The notes beneath the pieces are model-generated. The model had not been told where the DNA came from and searched no databases. It saw only the letters and a program-made list of their open reading frames with translations. From positions 2,790,001 through 2,854,000 of the forward strand of contig JAKZZE010000001.1 in NCBI GenBank assembly GCA_024220505.1: DNA of 64,000 nt, in the 5' to 3' direction. The translations under genes and the position numbers were made by a program. This document shows, one piece after another, positions 58,161 through 64,000 of the stretch (its first letter is position 1; the number at the start of each line of letters is the position of its first letter). This DNA comes from Rhizopus arrhizus. Its lineage: Eukaryota; Mucoromycota; Mucoromycetes; Mucorales; Rhizopodaceae.

Positions 58161-61100
58161 TTAATTTATTTTTCCTTGTTTTTCCTTGGTAAATATTTGA
58201 TGAGCTTGTTGCATCTATTATATGCGAATATAAATAAATAAATGTACAATGATGTGTATTTACCTGTTTCTGAAGTTGAATCTTTTTTTCTTGTTCTTTA
58301 TAATAATTCAATAACTCAAATGAAATACAACACCAATCTTCTCCTTTTAATTGATTACTATTAATAATAATTAACTCTTTCTTCTCCCTTATTCATGTAG
58401 TGTTACCTTAAGTAGCATGTGATCCCTTCATTCCAACTGATTACAATCAAGTAATATAATTCATTTTGTGGATAGTTTTCCTAAGAAAAAGAAACATTAA
58501 GAAACTATCCAGTCTGTTCCTATTTTACTTTTAAATAAATCTTTTGAGTCATAAATAATTTGAGACAGCTTAATGCTTCTGTCTTGTTCCAACTGATCCC
58601 TGTTGAAATAACAAGTCGCGTCCATTTTGCATAAATCTTAATTGTTTGCTTTATAAATTGACTTGATTCTTGAAAATACTTTTCAATCATTAAATAAACT
58701 TGTAATTGTCTCTTTAATCTTATACCTTGAGTACATAAAACGCAACTGACAATAATCATCATATGAATCATGAATAATCTATATTCATTCACACTTACTT
58801 TTATTTGTGCATTGTGGATGATGTAGTACAATGTCTATGTTTATAGTCAGTGTTCTGAATTAAAAAAACTTATTTTTCAACTCAACTCATCATGCGTTCT
58901 AGTACAACAATAGTGTGACTCTCTCTATTCATATAAGCCTAATCATTGATTCAACATCATTTTGTTTCATGATCATTGTCTTACTTTGAATGTTTCTAAT
59001 GCCATCTCAAATTGATCTTGTAAGACATTGAATTCAATTTCAAATAAGCTAATCAGGGCTATTAAACAATTTGGAAGAATCGTTTGATTTTCTTTTAAAT
59101 ATTCAATCATTTCACCCACTTCCAGTATTGATTCCTACTTTTTGTTACAAACCACTATCAGTAGATCATTGAGGTCTTACTTTTTGAAGTGGTAAAAAGT
59201 GGCAGCATAAATGAATAAAAGTGTGCACTAGCTTTTGTTCCTTTGTTGTATTCGCTGTATCTTTATCTAATATCTGTTCTATTTCAGACAAGCTGTTCAT
59301 ATTAACTAGTTTACCTTATTCAATATACGAAATAAACATGCACCCTCAGTCTGTTTGCCAACACTTAGGCAGTAAAGGCCTAAATTCCAAGCAGTTCCTT
59401 TCATCCACTTGATATGATTCATTAACAACTTGTCTTGACTTGATCCTTTTTCTTTGTCAATAAGCTTGCAAACTTTACAGATTCAAATTAGCTTGTAATT
59501 CTATACAAAATTAAAGTTTATTTACCATTATTCATGTAAGAAGCAATCGATCTAAAGTCCAAGTATCTAGTATATAAATTTAAGACCAACAAAAATACCC
59601 TTTTTTGTTTTTTGTTTTTTACTTGATTCTTGATATTCCATTGTTTAAAATATCTTCATAAACAGTGGTCTTGACATGTATAATGCATCTATGTATCATA
59701 TAAATATTATCACTTTCCATAACAGTAAATAAACCTTAATATGAATATGAGCTGTGTTATGAATAAACGCTTGCTTTTAATAAGTGATTCTTTATTTTTG
59801 CTGGTAATTTTCTGTCTTGTATTTTGATGCAAAACATGATTCAAGATGTGAATTACAACAGGACATTTTTTTCCATTCTTTTTTTTTTTTCGTAAGTACA
59901 AATACAACCTAAATACAATTAATTACAATAAATTTACCTTGTAAAGATAGTTTAATACTAGAGTCATGTAGTCGACTTTGAAACCATTAGTTGACACAAG
60001 TTGATCAATTAACTTGGTGGCTAAGAAAAAAAAAGTTGAGAAATTACAAGTGAGTTATTACAACTATGATATACTTGATGAAATCGTGTCATTTTTTTCT
60101 ATACTCCATCGAACAAGTAAAAGCATATCCTCAGTACATATATTGTTATGGTCTATTGCCTTTTCCAAGCACTCAGCTGCTAGAACATAATCATTTGTCT
60201 CTGCATAACTTATAGCTAATTTTCTATAAACAGGATAAATATCAAATCAAACAAACTCTACACAAACCTAGATAGGACAAGCATGTTTCTTTGACCTTCT
60301 TGGGTCGTATTTAGAATACTTGACGTATGAAAATACCAGGGTATAGCATTTATATAATCCTTTTTCTATGCAAATAGATAATATATAAATCATGTTCAAT
60401 AGCACTGCACTTTCTTTACTCTATAAAAGTAATCCCCGTTTTTCCATAATAACTACGGTAATAACATTAAAGTACGTTTAATACCCTCTTATTTACTTAC
60501 TAGTTGTATAGAAGCCATATCAATTGAGTCTATACTTTCTGTCGCTAGATAAAGCCCTACATCCAGCAATTAATAAAATAACGAAATCAACAGTAATAGT
60601 AAACTACCATCTAATGCTGCTTGTAATGTTGTCTTGTAACATTCTATGCTTGTATATTCCAAAGCAAGTTCACACAACATGTAGAATTTAAATAAATACA
60701 ATGTACTATTAGAAACATCTTCATTTGTTTGATGACGGTGAATCAGCAAGTCAAGGCCATCCATGATATTTGCAAAGCTATAAAGATCATTAAAGTGTTT
60801 TGCTCTTTTTTTGATCACTTTACCTGACATATGGAAAGATTCCATGAATAATATAACCAAGTCTATATAATAGTTATATAAGTAAGATGGCTATCAGTCT
60901 TTATCATGATTTATACGTAGCCAACTGGGTTGTTTCTGTTATCAAAACCTCCTCCACTGCTTCAAAATAAGCTTTTTACAGAGAGAAATAAGCAAGTTAC
61001 TGTGTATTCGTCATGGTAATACTACCTGTTTGAATCATCATTTTATTTACAGAAGAATACTTGACAAGTATACATAGTTTCGCAAAACAATATTCCAAAT

Positions 61101-62436
61101 CATTTTTCAGCTTCTATAAACTTGTTAGTAGCGATTCAATAATCGTAATTACTCTTTACTGTCTTATTCAATAAGCCTATTATAACATTCAGGTCTTTTT
61201 CATTAGCACAAAGCTTATCCTTTTGACATGATTGAACTATTAAATAGTTTACACAAAGCACAGATGTTTGCTTGCTTATTTTTTACCAACTAATTCCAAA
61301 AAGCATTTCTATATAGTCTATAAATATATTGTACAGAAATACATAGGTTTAACTTACCTCAAGATAAATTGAATAGTTGTTACTATGAAATAAGTTATAG
61401 TTTGCTATCCAGTGTAGTATATCGGCTGATTTCTTGTTGGTTTTTACTAACTGAAATCCAATATTAATCGACAGATGATACAAATAATTTGTCTAAACAT
61501 AAAGTGAGTATATATATGCAAACCAAATCATCTCTAGTTACATAATCATCTCTTGTGTCATCCTCCAAGTGTTGAATTAGATCTAGAATAGTGTAAGTCT
61601 CTTGCTGTATGTTGCATAAACTTGCCTTTTGATTTCAAAAGATACTGATTCACCTTTAGCCAATCCTCTTTTCTAGAGTTCTTTGAACATAAAGACGTAT
61701 AAGAAAATTGCTTTCTAATAAAATATTGTTTTTACATAGTCTGCTTTATATAAATAACATCTTGATAAACATCTCAACTGTGTTAAAGATAAGAATGTTT
61801 CACTAATTGATAGCTCTGAACTTGACAACTATAAAAAAAATGAGCTACCACTGTTTAAAGAATTGCTCTTTCTACTAAATTTAATAATTCATTCATGATA
61901 GCTTCAGTGAACTCTAGTTTATCACAATCTAACTAGCAGCATTAAAGCGCGGATTATTAAATGCATTTCCAGTTACCTAACCAAGCCTTTAAACAAGCAG
62001 AAGCAATATCCAAGTATTGCCAGTAGTTGTCATCTTTCCAATTTCCATTATGAACATGTATAATTTGAAACACAATGTTCTTTACTATTTTATTGTTGTC
62101 ACTCTTTAATAATAAAGAATAAGATGGTATTTACACATCGCTGTGATTTCCAGGTTATCAGTTTGACTGTTTATAGTCTCATTCCATAACTTAATGGCTA
62201 TATATGTATATATATGTATGTAATAAACCAAATCAAGGCGCAAACGTTACACTTTTACCATTTTGAAATAAATCAAACTCATCATTCTTATTCAACTCGT
62301 TTGATCTAGTCCAAACTCTTTTGATAAAAAGTTGATTCTCGTCTAAACCAGATTCAAAAGAGACAAAAAGCTCGTTTATTAAAACTATGTATGCTTAATG
62401 CCCTAATTCTTCTTTTTTAGTGTAAACTGTTACCAT
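58161..62436 (-). CDS. TPR protein resembling meiotic SPO22/ZIP4 (TEX11), intron-rich
   Basis: A long minus-strand gene of many small exons and introns; the full model was not resolved, so end points are approximate. Coding blocks: NELFVSFESGLDENQLFIKR and AIKLWNETINSQTDNLEITA near the N-terminus (62.1-62.4 kb), LDIASACLKAWL, EAIMNELLNLVERAIL, a TPR-like KLAISYAETNDYVLAAECLEKAI (about 60.2 kb), ENYPQNELYYLIVISWNEGI (about 58.45 kb), and the last exons GEDWCCISFELLNYY and MQQAHQIFTKEK with stop at 58161-58163. The KLWN segment near the N-terminus and the YPxxEL...WN-G motif near the C-terminus recall Spo22/ZIP4, the TPR scaffold of the crossover-promoting ZMM group. I rate that as probable, not certain. 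The start codon is undecided. Confidence 0.5.
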
Positions 62437-62572
62437 TGAATTCAAGAGGTGTCATTAAAGAAAAAAGAAGTGATTGACAACATTCGTTCTCCGCCGTGCT
62501 TTTAAATGAGCGAAAACCATTACGAAACAAGCCACTTGTCACCCCTTGCTGCTTTTTTATCAAGTTTGTAAA

Positions 62573-63016
62573 ATGTCCAAAAAAACACAAGCAGCCGAGG
62601 TCATTGTCAAATTACTCATTGGTGCTGGTAAAGCCTCACCCAGTCCACCTGTCGGTCCAGCATTAGGTGCTCGTGGTGTGAAATCAATGGACTTTTGTAA
62701 ACAATTCAACGATAAAACCAAACATATTACAACCGATACACCTGTTCCCACTGTCATTACCATCAAACCTGACCGTACGTTTACCTTTGCCATCAAGTCA
62801 CCACCCACCACCTACCTGTTAAAAAAGGCAGCAGGTATCACCAAGGGAGCTCAAACACCAGGTACAGAGGTGGTTGGAAAAGTCTCGCTGAAACACGTTT
62901 ATGAAATTGCTAAAATTAAACAACAAGACGCCAATTTGAAACATCTGTCACTGGAAAGCATCTCAAGCAGCATTATTGGAGTTGCAAAGAGTGTTGGAAT
63001 TCAAGTTGTTCACTAA
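62573..63016 (+). CDS. MRPL19: Mitochondrial 54S ribosomal protein uL11m
   Basis: Single-exon frame of 147 aa, starting [19 protein letters not shown]. It is bacterial-type L11: the N-terminal SAM-independent domain has the proline-rich switch [17 protein letters not shown], and the C-terminal rRNA-binding domain has [20 protein letters not shown] and [12 protein letters not shown]. Bacterial rather than cytosolic (RPL12) features place it in the mitochondrial large subunit at the GTPase-associated centre. The Met at 62573 was chosen over one nine codons upstream because homologues begin at this point; no strong presequence is visible, which is common for L11. Its 5' flank is short (about 140 bp) and shared with the divergent ZIP4-like gene. 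Confidence 0.95.
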   Translation: MSKKTQAAEVIVKLLIGAGKASPSPPVGPALGARGVKSMDFCKQFNDKTKHITTDTPVPTVITIKPDRTFTFAIKSPPTTYLLKKAAGITKGAQTPGTEVVGKVSLKHVYEIAKIKQQDANLKHLSLESISSSIIGVAKSVGIQVVH

Positions 63017-63209
63017 AATATTTTGTATTATAATAATAATAATAATAATAAAAAAAAAAGAAAAACTACAGTTTGCTGAAGAAAAAAGAGAAAACGAGGG
63101 CGATTGGAATTAAATGACAGCATATAGATTGCTTTAATTAAATTTATAAAGGTGTTTATATACAAATGTATGGGTGTAATAAATAATTAAATTATAGAGT
63201 CGCAGAGTA
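63017..63209. other. Convergent 3' intergenic region
   Basis: Between uL11m (+) and the arrestin gene (-). Contains an (AAT)n run near 63030-63050. Confidence 0.6.
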
Positions 63210-64000
63210 TTATTCATAGCTTGGTAAACGAACAGAGTCATACGGAGGAAGAACATCATCATGTTCAATGAATTTCATGAATGTAGGATAAGGTACACCA
63301 GTGACCTTGTTATCCACCACTTTATATTGAGAATAATATTTCAATTGACGTGATGGTTGAACGCCATAAGTAAGAGTACCAATTTTGATTGGTAAATCTT
63401 TAAATTGAACAATATCATTCCAGATACCACCCAGTGGACCTCTTTGTTCAATACTCACTTGAAGTTTATAAGAGATGTTGACCATATTGCCATAGTCACA
63501 GGAAGATGGAAGATCAGTCGGAACTTGTAATTCAAGATGGTTTTCGTCATCAGCATTATCATTGTCATCATCACTTGTAAGTATAGATGATTTATGTGAG
63601 GCAACGATCTGTTGATAATCAGACACATTGTCAAAGATCTTTACAGAAATCGTTTGAATTATTTGAAGCCGTACCACTACACATCGTGATCGTCTTTTTT
63701 GTTGTTTGGGATCAAGATGGTATCGCACGTGTAGATTCAATGGTATGATATCACCAGGAACAAATTCAGCAGCCGTCATTTTAAGTTGAACAAACAAAAG
63801 AGAGTCTTTGGTGGAGAGTATAAGAGGTGTGGTCAATCGATTGGTTTGTATAAAAGGCATACATCGAACAGGTATCTTACGCTTTATTGCTGTATTACAA
63901 GATGTATCTACTATGGCAACCAGTTGATAGTTACATTGATAAATTCTAGCTTTTAAAGAAGGAGGAAACTGAATCATTGGCATCTGGATAATAAATGGCA
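63210..64000 (-). CDS. Alpha-arrestin (ARRDC/ART family), 5' end outside window
   Basis: Runs off the right edge; the frame is still open at 64000. The visible 263 aa include the junction PFIIQMPMIQFPPSLKARIYQCNY typical of the end of the arrestin N-domain, then an arrestin C-domain: KIPVRCMPF, LFVQLKMTAAEFVPGDIIPLNLHV and CDYGNMVNISYKLQVSIEQ. The last residues are LPPYDSVRLPSYE; the PPYD is a PPxY ligand for WW domains of Rsp5/NEDD4 ubiquitin ligases, and PSYE is a weaker second copy. Alpha-arrestins recruit the ligase to plasma-membrane transporters for endocytosis. An acidic Asp/Glu/Asn loop interrupts the C-domain. Confidence 0.88.
   Translation of the reverse strand, partial: PFIIQMPMIQFPPSLKARIYQCNYQLVAIVDTSCNTAIKRKIPVRCMPFIQTNRLTTPLILSTKDSLLFVQLKMTAAEFVPGDIIPLNLHVRYHLDPKQQKRRSRCVVVRLQIIQTISVKIFDNVSDYQQIVASHKSSILTSDDDNDNADDENHLELQVPTDLPSSCDYGNMVNISYKLQVSIEQRGPLGGIWNDIVQFKDLPIKIGTLTYGVQPSRQLKYYSQYKVVDNKVTGVPYPTFMKFIEHDDVLPPYDSVRLPSYE

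Noticed and set aside
1..64000. tRNA, rRNA or CRISPR features
   Set aside because: No cloverleaf with a T-loop consensus, no rRNA-like conserved block and no spaced direct repeats of CRISPR type were recognised by reading. A covariance-model scan would be decisive.

Overview
This is nuclear DNA of a filamentous fungus, most probably an early-diverging Mucoromycota (Mucorales-like) species. Evidence: dense genes with many short introns (about 43-100 nt) and GTAAG/GTAAAT donors, AT-rich intergenic DNA with long A/T homopolymers, recognisably fungal genes (SPT6, SIN3, REX1, VPS25, a Ppo-type dioxygenase, a CreA/Mig1-type zinc finger), and a mix of DIRS, non-LTR and Tc1-like transposons. Exon/intron models were built by hand from reading-frame continuity and splice signals; most close in phase from start to stop.

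Layout: 1-1487 PHD-finger protein (+, 5' truncated). 2007-3262 methyltransferase (-). 3291-7001 degenerate DIRS retrotransposon with ~110-bp inverted terminal repeats, inserted 28 bp upstream of the methyltransferase start. 7130-8290 non-LTR fragment. 9048-13566 SPT6 (+). 13845-16244 choline-transporter-like protein (+). 16408-16793 small hypothetical gene (-). 16911-19359 haem peroxidase/fatty-acid dioxygenase lacking the usual P450 half (-). 19988-22041 REX1 exonuclease with a 1-nt frameshift (-). 22358-23135 VPS25 (+), tail to tail with 23150-25156 aminopeptidase P (-). 25208-28824 SIN3 (-). 29389-30986 TMEM209-like membrane protein with a GC-AG intron (-).

From 31 to 38 kb the window is gene-poor: several non-LTR 3' fragments, a truncated unknown gene (33917-35160), a small inverted-repeat element and a broken hypothetical gene. 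Housekeeping genes resume with a two-finger C2H2 protein (37861-38253, -), cytoplasmic asparaginyl-tRNA synthetase (39068-41054, -), molybdopterin synthase large subunit (42495-42979, +) and a cytochrome P450 (42984-44770, -).

45-53 kb is accessory: a 22-bp degenerate repeat array, a 12-bp minisatellite, non-LTR fragments, a nearly intact Tc1-like DNA transposon with perfect 32-bp terminal repeats and TA duplications (48821-51473), and a decayed Tc1-like transposase.

The right end is genic: ArsB-like anion permease, coiled-coil protein, MAK/Ime2-type kinase and a TPR protein resembling meiotic ZIP4/SPO22 (all -), mitochondrial ribosomal protein uL11 (+) and an alpha-arrestin running off the window (-). 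A meiosis-type kinase next to a ZIP4-like gene is a suggestive pairing but not an operon. I found no CRISPR array, no convincing tRNA and no obvious biosynthetic cluster.
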